A stretch of 31,267 bases of DNA from an uncultured Acidobacteriota bacterium (GTDB lineage: Bacteria > Acidobacteriota > Terriglobia > UBA7540): NCBI GenBank assembly GCA_937900045.1, contig CALCEB010000047.1, forward strand, positions 1 to 31,267, written 5' to 3'. The notes beneath the pieces are model-generated. The model made no database searches. It was given only the letters and a program-made list of their open reading frames with translations, and was not told the origin of the DNA. This document shows, one piece after another, positions 24,796-31,267 of this stretch. The first letter of the stretch is position 1, and the number at the start of each line of letters is the position of its first letter. The position numbers were made by a program, and so were the translations under genes.

Positions 24796-24934
24796 CCTGA
24801 AGTGCGGTGTGCTCGGCAGCCTTTATTCGCTTGTCTTGCTCCTCCGGGGGTAGGGTAGAAAGGTGCCGTGAAACTATCTTTGTGAACCGCGTCGAAAACT
24901 CGCGCACGCTAATTCGTTTGCCGTTTCTAGCCAT
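24716..24934 (-). CDS. Gene A': second copy of the A family
   Basis: A 72-residue ORF (MARNGKRISVREFSTRFTKI, then LPPEEQDKRIKAAEH) homologous to gene A over the first ~45 residues. As with A and B, its 3' end overlaps the 3' end of the neighbouring B' by 80 bases on the opposite strand, and in both copies the A stop codon falls antisense to the conserved VIRE codons of B. It starts just right of a short spacer from the truncated methyltransferase. No known domain is visible. Confidence 0.6.
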   Translation of the reverse strand: MARNGKRISVREFSTRFTKIVSRHLSTLPPEEQDKRIKAAEHTALQASRASRPTTCRAEETRAIHLLSRTRE

Positions 24935-25087
24935 GATCAGCCTGCCTTCCTCTGACTCTCGCTATCTTATCACCGACCAGCCCTGCTTGGCAAGGAACTG
25001 GCTTCTTGCAAGGGTTGGGCCTTCCCATGGAGCGAACCCGTGGCGCGGACAGCGTGCTGAGGGTTTCGGCTTCCCCCACAGCCCAGG

Positions 25088-25438
25088 GACACGGCGCAAT
25101 TCGACCAGCCGAATGGCCATCATCACCAGATACGCCATCATGTCGTTTCGGCCCAGGAAGGCGAGCAACGCCTGCATCAAGTCCGCGAGCTTGCGCGGGC
25201 CGCTCGTGACGATTTCCTCGTAAACCGCCTCTGCTTCCACGCTCCATTGCCAAGTGTCCTCGAAGGCGGTGATCTGCGCGGCGGATTCTTCGCCGCTCTT
25301 TTCCTTAAAGAGCACGTTGTAGGTGGCGCTGGAGTTGAAAGGCGGGTCGAGGTAGATCAGGTCCACGCTCGCGTCGGGGACGTACTCGCGGAGAATTTTC
25401 AGGTTGTCGCCAAAGTAGAGACGGTTGTTCCAAATCAT
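25088..25438 (-). pseudogene. N-terminal fragment of a DNA N6-adenine/N4-cytosine methyltransferase
   Basis: From the ATG at 25438, about 117 residues match the opening of beta-class methyltransferases associated with type III or solitary modification: NRLYFGDNLKILREYV, then VDLIYLDPPFNSSATYNVLF with catalytic motif IV DPPF, then LMQALLAFLGRNDMMAYLVM and MAIRLVELRRV. Homologues continue with 'LKPTGSIYLHCDPTASHYLK' and the target-recognition and SAM-binding regions, but here the sequence changes after RRV to GLWGKPKPS... The frame runs on to 24962 without further similarity. Since the SAM-binding motif is missing, it must be inactive. It faces the type IIG tail at 25499. Confidence 0.82.
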
Positions 25439-25498
25439 TCCAGCGCAAGCATGACATGCCAACTTGCCCCCACGAAATCGGCCGTGCGAAAGCCTACG

Positions 25499-25648
25499 AT
25501 CCAGCGAGAGGTTGAAGCAACGGACGCGGAGATTGACCGGCTGGTGTATGACCTGTACGGTTTGACGGCTGAGGAAATCGCGTTGATTGAGAACTCAACC
25601 TCGGAACCCAAGCCGGCAGCGGCCAAAGCTGAGCATTTGCCGTCTTAG
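25499..25648 (+). pseudogene. C-terminal tail of a type IIG restriction-modification enzyme
   Basis: The frame reads IQREVEATDAEIDRLVYDLY then GLTAEEIALIEN to a TAG at 25646-25648, the typical end of type IIG or Eco57I-like enzymes. No methylase or specificity region precedes it. It is on the same strand as the N-terminal fragment at 22079-22460, about 3 kb away, where a complete enzyme would need 2.5-3 kb between the two ends. The simplest reading is that both are ends of one ancestral gene whose middle was replaced by genes A-D, B', A' and the methyltransferase piece. Confidence 0.78.
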
Positions 25649-26004
25649 CGACAAGAAATTCACGGGCGATCCGTGACGGCGCAAATTCAGTCAGAGGCCC
25701 TACCGGTAGTTGGTGAACATTCCGGGTTCGTCCACTTTGGAGTAGAATGGTAAAAGTCCTGGAGGCAAGGGACGGTCTCTTAAAGGGAAGTTCGCGAATA
25801 ATCAAAGCTGGCCGACCGGCAGGAGGGTATTTCGGCATTTCTCGAAAAGCGCACTCCCTGCTGGACCGGCCGTTAAGTCCGCGGCCGTGGGTGCCCTCCA
25901 GAGCGGTGTAGAGTTGAAAGCATCTTAACGGGTCCTACGCTCGGGCGAGCCTAAACTGCATGGCAAGGGCGTAGATCGGAACTAAGTGAAAATCTTTACG
26001 AAGA
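25649..26004. other. Region without recognisable genes
   Basis: About 356 bases between the restriction-enzyme tail and two tiny membrane ORFs. No family-like frame, tRNA or clear terminator was seen. It may contain decayed mobile-element sequence. Confidence 0.4.
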
Positions 26005-26205
26005 GTGCCGCTCGAAGGGGTTGAAGTGGAGACCCGTGGGTTGAGGTTGGTGGCGCCGGTAGCGGCCCGGGCCGCGGTCGTTGTGCCAACGTATGCGGTA
26101 GCCAGTCGAGGCGTTCGATCGAAGGAGATGGTCGGTATTTGGCTCACGTTCATAGTGCTGGCTACCGCCTTGACCATACCGGACCGCTACTGGCCCTCAC
26201 CGTGA
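26005..26205 (+). CDS. Possible tiny membrane protein
   Basis: A 66-codon frame from a GTG at 26005; an ATG at 26128 (after GAAGGAG, which is too close to be ideal) would give only 25 residues. The end of the product (IWLTFIVLATALTIPDRYW) is hydrophobic. Its TGA overlaps the GTG of the next ORF by four bases. It is not recognised, and the coding call is weak; it rests mainly on this coupling. Confidence 0.25.
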   Translation: MPLEGVEVETRGLRLVAPVAARAAVVVPTYAVASRGVRSKEMVGIWLTFIVLATALTIPDRYWPSP

Positions 26206-26438
26206 GAGTGCCCACCGGGTTCCTCTTCCTCTGTGCCGTTGGCTATAGTTTGTACCTGACGGGCTTGGATTGGACGATACTGTTGGGAGTGTTAGATGTT
26301 ATCCTACCGGGTTTGGTCTGGTTGGCGTTGCGCCGATGGGCCCCTTGGCCATGGGTCAAAAGTAAGTGGGCGCTTGTCGGACTGCTCGGAGGTGGGATAA
26401 CCATCGGGCTGTGGCTTGCTGTGGCACTGAAGTCGTGA
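26202..26438 (+). CDS. Possible small three-helix membrane protein
   Basis: A 78-residue frame from the GTG at 26202 with three hydrophobic stretches (GFLFLCAVGYSLYLTGL; ILLGVLDVILPGLVWLAL; WALVGLLGGGITIGLWLAVA) separated by short charged turns. The 4-base overlap with the previous frame suggests coupling. No family is recognised. It lies at the right border of the accessory island. Confidence 0.38.
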   Translation: MRVPTGFLFLCAVGYSLYLTGLDWTILLGVLDVILPGLVWLALRRWAPWPWVKSKWALVGLLGGGITIGLWLAVALKS

Positions 26439-26539
26439 ATTAAATTAGCTTCCAGCGAGGACTCTTCCCATCTGAGGCAGCAAGACCACCGCAGAACAAG
26501 CCAATGCAGCAAGCCGGGATGTACTTTTCCATCCTCGTT

Positions 26540-27208
26540 TCATTGCATGTCAGCGATGAAGCAGCCCAATGCCGGGGTGGTTTTCCGGGGGACCGGTTTC
26601 CCGGCGAGAATCGCGGCGAGCGCGGCTTCCAGATCGTGGGTGGTAGGACGGGGACGGTATCGGCCGAGCCGGACATACCAGTTGTCGATGCGCCCACGAT
26701 AGAGCATTTGGCCCGAATCCGAAAACACCGCCACCTCGGGTGTCACTTGCACTCCGGTCTTGCCAATCAAAACATGCGTAGGGTCGCGGAGCACGTGCGT
26801 GGCGTCTTCATAGCCGTATTGCCTGAGATACTGGCGAATGACTGCTGACGACTCCTTTGGGTCCGGATCGACAAGCCAGAAAACCACTCCATGCGGGGCG
26901 AATTCCCCCTCGATGCGTTGGATTTCCGGCGCGTAGCGGTTGGAGATAGGGCAATCGGTACGGATAAAGACGAGAACGGTGGCGGGCGAGCCTCTGGCCA
27001 CAAGCGGATTCACGGCGTGGCCAGCAAGGTCCTGGGGCAACGCCTTGGGAGGCGTGCTGCCATGGACCCAACCGGACACCACGCACAAGCTCAGGGCCAA
27101 CAAGAGACCGGGAACCGGCTTCTTCAGCCGGTCATTCCGAAGTTGCCTGGTCCGGAGACCGCAAAGCGAAGCTCTGCCGCTGCTGCGGGTTGCAATTTCC
27201 TGCGCCAT
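26540..27208 (-). CDS. Exported thioredoxin-fold redoxin
   Basis: A 222-residue protein with an N-terminal hydrophobic segment (LLLALSLCVVSGW, about residues 35-47) suggesting export or anchoring; the exact start is unclear, but the ATG at 27208 is the only good codon. The core is a peroxiredoxin/TlpA-like fold: VLVFIRTDCPISNRYAPEIQ with C86 in a C-x-x-S site, then HGVVFWLVDPDP, YGYEDATHVLRDPTHVL, the cis-proline segment VTPEVAVF and LYRGRIDNWYV. A last Cys in PALGCFIA may pair with C86. In other Acidobacteria and Planctomycetes I recall this type fused or adjacent to cytochrome c-PHM proteins such as the one at 19571-21559, which here lies 5 kb downstream on the same strand. Confidence 0.88.
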   Translation of the reverse strand: MAQEIATRSSGRASLCGLRTRQLRNDRLKKPVPGLLLALSLCVVSGWVHGSTPPKALPQDLAGHAVNPLVARGSPATVLVFIRTDCPISNRYAPEIQRIEGEFAPHGVVFWLVDPDPKESSAVIRQYLRQYGYEDATHVLRDPTHVLIGKTGVQVTPEVAVFSDSGQMLYRGRIDNWYVRLGRYRPRPTTHDLEAALAAILAGKPVPRKTTPALGCFIADMQ

Positions 27209-27310
27209 TCCGACTCAATCGTAACGCAAGCGGTTGATTCGTGCAATGGCGGAGGCAGTGGTGCGTTTTGGCGCTCAAATAGCCGGCAAGAGACCTGTGC
27301 TGCCTGACGA

Positions 27311-27565
27311 TCAACACGTTCTGCGAATCTCTTCCCGGATTACCCTCCGCAGGGTGTCTTCCAAGGGCTCCCGGGCACGCCGCATCGCCTCCCGCAAACA
27401 GTCATTGATTAGTGTCTGGTAGTTTCCACCGCCGGCGTCCTCAACCTGCGTCCGGAACCATGCAAGGATGTCATCATCCAGGCGGATCGTAATACGGGTC
27501 TTGCCCTTGGGCAAGGTCACCACAGCGCCGCGTTTGCCCTTGCGGAATTCGTATTCTTTTTTCAT
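27311..27565 (-). CDS. BrnA-like antitoxin / ribbon-helix-helix DNA-binding protein, orphan
   Basis: An 84-residue protein from the ATG at 27565 (GGGAAGAG upstream). It has the BrnA-type layout: a charged N-terminus (MKKEYEFRKGKRGAVV), then KTRITIRLDDDILAWFRTQV and GGGNYQTLINDCLREAM, the ribbon-helix-helix DNA-binding unit, and a basic helical tail (EDTLRRVIREEIRR). BrnA normally neutralises the RNase toxin BrnT encoded just upstream and represses the operon. No brnT is visible on either side, so this is a solitary copy that could act as a regulator. Its own promoter with a partly palindromic TGTA...TACA site is at 27580-27609. Confidence 0.8.
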   Translation of the reverse strand: MKKEYEFRKGKRGAVVTLPKGKTRITIRLDDDILAWFRTQVEDAGGGNYQTLINDCLREAMRRAREPLEDTLRRVIREEIRRTC

Positions 27566-27579
27566 AGCTCTTCCCGTTG

Positions 27580-27609
27580 ATTGTAAATATGTTTGTACAC
27601 TGCCGGCAA
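27580..27609 (-). promoter_or_regulatory. Promoter and possible operator of the BrnA-like gene
   Basis: On the minus strand, TTGCCG (27609-27604) and TACAAT (27585-27580) are spaced by 18 bases. Between and over the -10 box lies TGTACAAACATATTTACA (27599-27582), an imperfect palindrome with TGTA/TACA ends, as expected for autorepression by a ribbon-helix-helix dimer. Confidence 0.48.
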
Positions 27610-27732
27610 TTGCCAATTCAATGCCGTGTCTGGATTGGAACGAAAAGATTGGTAGGAAACCGGCGAGGCCAAGTAGGCCACGGTCATTGATGACTACAAT
27701 TATCCGTGGAAAAACTCGATATGGATGGCAGT

Positions 27733-27823
27733 GGTAGCCACGGCGAGAGTACTCCCTCGCCGTGGGCTTTTGGCGCAATCAAGGCCCCCGACGAATTGGA
27801 AAAGCCATTCGTCGTGGCTACCC
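27733..27823. repeat. Nested inverted repeat, REP-like
   Basis: The outer arms GGTAGCCACGGCGA (27733-27746) and TCGTCGTGGCTACC (27810-27823) are complementary at 13 of 14 positions. An inner hairpin (CCACGGCGAG and CTCGCCGTGG around an AGTACT core) lies at 27738-27764. It is located between trpE and the BrnA-like gene, and could serve as a transcript end or be a mobile repeat. Confidence 0.5.
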
Positions 27824-27863
27824 CCGCCGTGGCCGGTTAGCAGTATTATTTTGTGCTGCCAAG

Positions 27864-29378
27864 TTACAGGCCCTTTTCCGCCATCTCAAAAGCTTTGAGG
27901 ACGGCGCGGGCCTTGTTCATGCACTCCTGGTGCTCAAGGGCAGGAACGGAATCCGCCACAATGCCGGCTCCGGCCTGGAGGTAGGCTTTATCCCCTTTCA
28001 CCAAGACCGTGCGGATTACGATGCAGGCATTCAGATTCCCGGAGAAATCGAGATAAAGGACCGAGCCGCCGTAGACGCCGCGGCGCGTGGGCTCAAGCTC
28101 ATCGATGATCTCCATGGCGCGCACTTTGGGCGCGCCCGTCAGGGTACCGGCCGGAAAACAGGCCGCGAGAGCGGAGTAGCTATCTTCTCCCGCTCGCAAA
28201 GTACCTTGAATTGATGAGACCAGGTGCATGACGTGGGAATACCGCTCGACAAACATCACTTCTTTAGGGCGGACTGAATTGAACTCGCACACCCTGCCAA
28301 TATCATTCCGGCCCAGATCGACCAGCATGATGTGTTCGGCGCGTTCCTTTTCGTCGGATTTCAATTCCTCTTCCAACCGCCGGTCTTCTTCTTCGGTGAG
28401 GCCCCGCGGCCGCGTGCCGGCAATGGGCCGGTATTCCACCGTCCGTCCGGAAACCTTCACCAGCATTTCCGGCGAGGAACCGAGGACGGTGGAATCGCCC
28501 ATTCGCAGGAAATAGAGGTAGGGCGACGGATTCACCACGCGCAGCGCGCGGTAAACCTCAAAGGGCGGGACTCTTTGCGGGACCGTGAGCCGTTGGGAAA
28601 GGACCACCTGAAACACGTCGCCAGCCCGGATGTATTCCTTACCTTGCTCCACCATTTCTTCATAACGGGCCGGGGTCATATTGGCCCGAAATCGCAGAGG
28701 GCCACGGGGCAGCGTAATCCGTGGCAGCCGCAGCGGGCGGCGCAAGGCTTCTTCCATCTGGTCCAGGCGGCGGAGAGCATCATCATATTTTTGCCGGAGC
28801 GTTCCGGCGCTTTCATCGGTCAGGACATTCGCCATGAGATAAAGGCGGTGTTGGACGTGGTCGAACGCCACGAGGCTCGTGAAATACATGAACAGGGCAT
28901 CGTCGAGATCGACGTCCGGTTGGACGCGGGGCGGAAGGCGCTCAATCATGCGGACGGCTTCATAGGAAAGATACCCGACCGCGCCCGCTGAAAATGGCGG
29001 TAGCCCCGCAACTTTGACGGGGTGAAATCGATTACCAACCTCCCGGAGGAATGGGAAGATATTCCCCGACTCTTCCAGGCGTTCGCCACCCCGGGCCAAT
29101 GTGATCTGCTCGCCCCGGCAGGAAACCACCTGGAATGGATCGACTCCAAAGAAGGTATAACGCCCGACATGCTCGCCCCCTTCGACGCTTTCAAGAAGAA
29201 ACTGATGTGGCGAAAGGCGGCGGGAGGGCTTGAAGATGCTTCCGGCTGGAGCGGCAAGCTTGAGGAAAGCGGAAACGGGACTTAGCAGATCGGCAACAAT
29301 ACTGCGGTAGACAGGCACCACATTACCCTGCGTGGCAAGCTTACGAAATTGCGAAAAGGTGAGCGGCGGAGAATGCAT
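27864..29378 (-). CDS. trpE: Anthranilate synthase component I
   Basis: 504 residues from the ATG at 29378, chosen because MHSPPLTFSQFRKLATQGNV aligns with family N-termini; the frame stays open to a TTG at 29462 and an ATG at 29447, but the extra part is not family-like. The enzyme makes anthranilate from chorismate with glutamine-derived ammonia, the first step of tryptophan synthesis, together with TrpG, which is not in this window. The tryptophan feedback motif LLES is at 61-64. The chorismate-binding core has VLSQRL, NPSPYLYFLRMGD, IAGTRPRG, HIMLVDLGRNDIGRVC and CFPAGTLTGAPKVRAMEII, all as expected. It follows aroDE on the same strand with an 80-base gap and is probably co-transcribed. 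Confidence 0.95.
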   Translation of the reverse strand: MHSPPLTFSQFRKLATQGNVVPVYRSIVADLLSPVSAFLKLAAPAGSIFKPSRRLSPHQFLLESVEGGEHVGRYTFFGVDPFQVVSCRGEQITLARGGERLEESGNIFPFLREVGNRFHPVKVAGLPPFSAGAVGYLSYEAVRMIERLPPRVQPDVDLDDALFMYFTSLVAFDHVQHRLYLMANVLTDESAGTLRQKYDDALRRLDQMEEALRRPLRLPRITLPRGPLRFRANMTPARYEEMVEQGKEYIRAGDVFQVVLSQRLTVPQRVPPFEVYRALRVVNPSPYLYFLRMGDSTVLGSSPEMLVKVSGRTVEYRPIAGTRPRGLTEEEDRRLEEELKSDEKERAEHIMLVDLGRNDIGRVCEFNSVRPKEVMFVERYSHVMHLVSSIQGTLRAGEDSYSALAACFPAGTLTGAPKVRAMEIIDELEPTRRGVYGGSVLYLDFSGNLNACIVIRTVLVKGDKAYLQAGAGIVADSVPALEHQECMNKARAVLKAFEMAEKGL

Positions 29379-29458
29379 GGGTAAATCGTTTGCAGCAGAG
29401 CCAGCCAAGATGTCTACGCCGGGTTGAATCCGGTTTCGCCTTCTCATAACTACTGAGT

Positions 29459-30970
29459 TCAATCGTTCTCAACAATACCAAAGCCTTGGCGAACCGCCTG
29501 TTCCATGAGGGCGCGCGGGGCAGATTGTCCGGTCCAGATCTCAAACTGGCGAGCGCCTTGCGCGACCAGCATTTCCAGGCCGGAAATCGTCGTCAAGCCC
29601 CGCCCACGGGCCTCGGCAAGGAACCGCGTCTCGAGCGGAAAGTAGACCATGTCAAACACCACTCGAGTTCGGAGCCGGGCGAGGTCGACCGGCAATCCTT
29701 CCACATTAGGCGACATGCCGATGGGGGTGGCATTAATCACCGTATCCACATCCAGGCCGTCCGCGCTATCCCACGGGACGACCTGCGCAGAGACGGAAGA
29801 AGCAAGCCGGCGGGCGGCCACTTCCCGGCGGGCGGCAATAAATACCATCGCGCCTTCGCCACGTAGAGCAAACGCCGCAGCGCGGGCCGCGCCACCCGCG
29901 CCCAGAATTAGCGCCCGGCTACCGGCAAGCCGCAAACGCTTGGTCAGAACTTCAACAACCGCCGCAGCATCCGTATTCCATCCTGTCCATTTCCCGCGCT
30001 GGACGGCTACGGTATTGCAGGAGCCAATCTGCGCGGCCATTGGTTCCACCCAATCAAGCTCGCGGATGATGGCCCGCTTAAATGGCATGGTGACGCTGAA
30101 ACCTGCAAAGCCCAGTTTGCGGGCAAAGCCCAGAAAATCGCTGAGCCGAGGCGTCTCACAAGGAAGGTAGATGGCATTCACCCGCTTAGCATGAAAAGCA
30201 GCATTTTGCATGGCTGGAGATAGGGAGGTGGAAGCCCTTGTGCCCACCACGCCATAAAGCTGGGTGCGATGGTCGACGCTCTCCACGCGATAAACTGACC
30301 GCAAGACTTCTGCTGGAAGCTGGCCCGGCGCCGCAGAAAAATGCGGGCTGGCTGAGGCAAAGGTCCAGGCGCTGCCCCAATTCAATCCCAGAAGGCGGGA
30401 GGGCAGTCCGGATGCGCCGAGCGCGATCACAACGGCCCGGTGGGACGCTGTGCGATGGCTCTTGAGGAATTGGCGGACTTTTAAGTTATCCGAAAGGCTG
30501 CGCGCGAGGCCGGCAATCTTCACAGCGTGAGCGGGAAGCTTTGAAAGTCGCCGGTAGGTTTCTCCGAGAGGGGGGAGCTTCTTAAAATCATGGACCGACA
30601 CCACTATTTTGGCGCCGCCGAACCGGCGAAGCAATTCCGGCCCCGCCTGGCTAATGGATTCAATTTCAATATCCACCCAAGCGCAGCCAGCCCGAACTGC
30701 CGCGGCAAGGATGTTGGCCTGCTCCTCGACGGCGCCAGGAAATTGCCCGCCAGCCTCCACTCGCCGGCAGGTGGCAATGGTATAAGGTGAGCGCAACCGC
30801 AAGAAGATTTGATGAAGCCGCAACTCCATCTCCGCGAAGTCTTGGAGATAGTCCAGGCGGAACTCAAAACCCACCTGCGATCCGCCCACCCTCGCGGCGA
30901 TCGACTCCATGGCATTCAGGCTGGGCGCTGCGACAGTTGCAAAGATCCGGGGTTGTGCGGGCTTCGCCAA
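29459..30970 (-). CDS. aroDE: Bifunctional 3-dehydroquinate dehydratase / shikimate dehydrogenase
   Basis: 503 residues from a TTG at 30970 (AGGGATGG upstream; a promoter 40-70 bases before). Residues 1-225 are a type I dehydroquinase with H127 (VSVHDFK) and the Schiff-base lysine K151 (HAVKIAG). Residues 235-503 are a shikimate dehydrogenase: substrate site STSLSPAMQNAAF (248-259), catalytic K298 (SVTMPFK), N319-T320, D334 (WNTDA) and the NADP loop GAGGAAR (357-363). The pair performs two consecutive steps of the shikimate pathway in the cytoplasm. Such fusions are best known from plants and chlamydiae and also occur in other bacteria. The upstream frame to 31126 is not family-like. It heads the aroDE-trpE transcript. 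Confidence 0.93.
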   Translation of the reverse strand: MAKPAQPRIFATVAAPSLNAMESIAARVGGSQVGFEFRLDYLQDFAEMELRLHQIFLRLRSPYTIATCRRVEAGGQFPGAVEEQANILAAAVRAGCAWVDIEIESISQAGPELLRRFGGAKIVVSVHDFKKLPPLGETYRRLSKLPAHAVKIAGLARSLSDNLKVRQFLKSHRTASHRAVVIALGASGLPSRLLGLNWGSAWTFASASPHFSAAPGQLPAEVLRSVYRVESVDHRTQLYGVVGTRASTSLSPAMQNAAFHAKRVNAIYLPCETPRLSDFLGFARKLGFAGFSVTMPFKRAIIRELDWVEPMAAQIGSCNTVAVQRGKWTGWNTDAAAVVEVLTKRLRLAGSRALILGAGGAARAAAFALRGEGAMVFIAARREVAARRLASSVSAQVVPWDSADGLDVDTVINATPIGMSPNVEGLPVDLARLRTRVVFDMVYFPLETRFLAEARGRGLTTISGLEMLVAQGARQFEIWTGQSAPRALMEQAVRQGFGIVEND

Positions 30971-31012
30971 ATATCCATCCCTGTTGTATTCTATTGAACC
31001 ATGCTTGGTGCG

Positions 31013-31042
31013 AATATAGGATTTCTGGCAAACAAAAGGCAA
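31013..31042 (-). promoter_or_regulatory. Candidate sigma70 promoter for aroDE-trpE
   Basis: On the minus strand, TTGCCT (31042-31037) and TATATT (31018-31013) are spaced by 18 bases. Transcription would begin about 35 bases before the TTG at 30970, which supports that start over the longer frame. Confidence 0.5.
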
Positions 31043-31234
31043 GAAAATTAGGGCGTATTTCCCGGCGTTATGAGCCCACGCCGCCCCAGTTCGCCGAACA
31101 GGCCTCGCTCCCCGGTGATGGAGCAAGAAGCGAAGCTATCCTGCGCGGACTAAACCATGCATTATCTTGCATTTGTTGATGCTTGTCAAAACATCGCGGA
31201 TTGAGATGCCAAAATGCCAAGTTCGGATTTGACT

Positions 31235-31267
31235 ATGACCGCACCCATATTGCAGACTTCGAGTTTG
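31235..31267 (+). CDS. Possible start of a divergent gene cut by the right edge
   Basis: ATG at 31235 opens MTAPILQTSSL and remains open to the window edge. The peptide would suit the opening of an ABC-type ATPase, but eleven residues are too few to assign. No clear ribosome-binding site is seen. Confidence 0.22.
   Translation, partial: MTAPILQTSSL

Noticed and set aside
22622..24934. Toxin-antitoxin interpretation of A/B
   Set aside because: Toxin-antitoxin genes are normally in tandem and co-directional; A and B are convergent, neither shows a known toxin or antitoxin motif, and B is frame-broken.
28332..28991. 219-codon plus-strand ORF
   Set aside because: Antisense shadow of trpE.
1..31267. 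tRNA, rRNA, riboswitch or prophage structural genes
   Set aside because: None recognised by eye on either strand; covariance-model searches could not be run.

Overview
The window reads as a chromosomal piece of a GC-rich, free-living bacterium, most likely an Acidobacteriota member. Three things point there: an orphan MacB/FtsX-type double permease of the ADOP class, secreted TPR proteins and cytochrome c/copper-monooxygenase/TPR fusions of the kind common in soil Acidobacteria, and short REP/MITE-like palindromes between genes. No rRNA, tRNA or CRISPR array was seen. This assignment is an inference from gene content.

Layout. At 1-1000 there is a small membrane ORF translationally coupled to a TetR regulator that carries an in-frame TAG. 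From 1.0 to 8.1 kb, minus-strand genes encode the ADOP permease, a transposase remnant that now supplies the end of a secreted polysaccharide-deacetylase-like gene, a DUF302 protein, a metallo-beta-lactamase-fold hydrolase and citrate synthase. From 8.36 to 10.5 kb, two plus-strand genes encode an internally duplicated membrane protein and a TPR protein. A 196-bp MITE-like element lies at 10.6-10.8 kb. From 10.8 to 14.7 kb there is a type IIG restriction-modification enzyme whose last ~176 residues lie in a shifted frame; it sits 12 bp downstream of lipA. From 15.6 to 21.6 kb there are a secreted TPR protein, a Tat-exported GH127 glycosidase and a cytochrome c-PHM-TPR fusion.

The accessory core is 21.6-26.5 kb. 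It contains a transposase C-terminal remnant, N-terminal pieces of one or two type IIG restriction enzymes, a 2.4-kb block of six small alternating-strand genes, an N-terminal fragment of a DNA methyltransferase, and the C-terminal tail of a type IIG enzyme. The block holds two homologous two-gene modules in opposite orientation (A>/<B and B'>/<A') around a membrane protein and a zinc-finger protein that are also convergent (C>/<D). In each of the three pairs the 3' ends overlap by 78-86 nt. I do not recognise A, B or C; this block is the best candidate for something undescribed. The island separates a redoxin gene (26.5-27.2 kb) from the cytochrome c-PHM-TPR gene, two domains I recall as adjacent or fused elsewhere.

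From 27.3 kb to the right edge there are an orphan BrnA-like antitoxin with its own promoter, then aroDE (fused dehydroquinate dehydratase-shikimate dehydrogenase) followed by trpE, a chorismate/tryptophan operon read leftward. Several genes carry single-base lesions at GC-rich palindromic or homopolymer sites, so sequencing error must be weighed against real decay.
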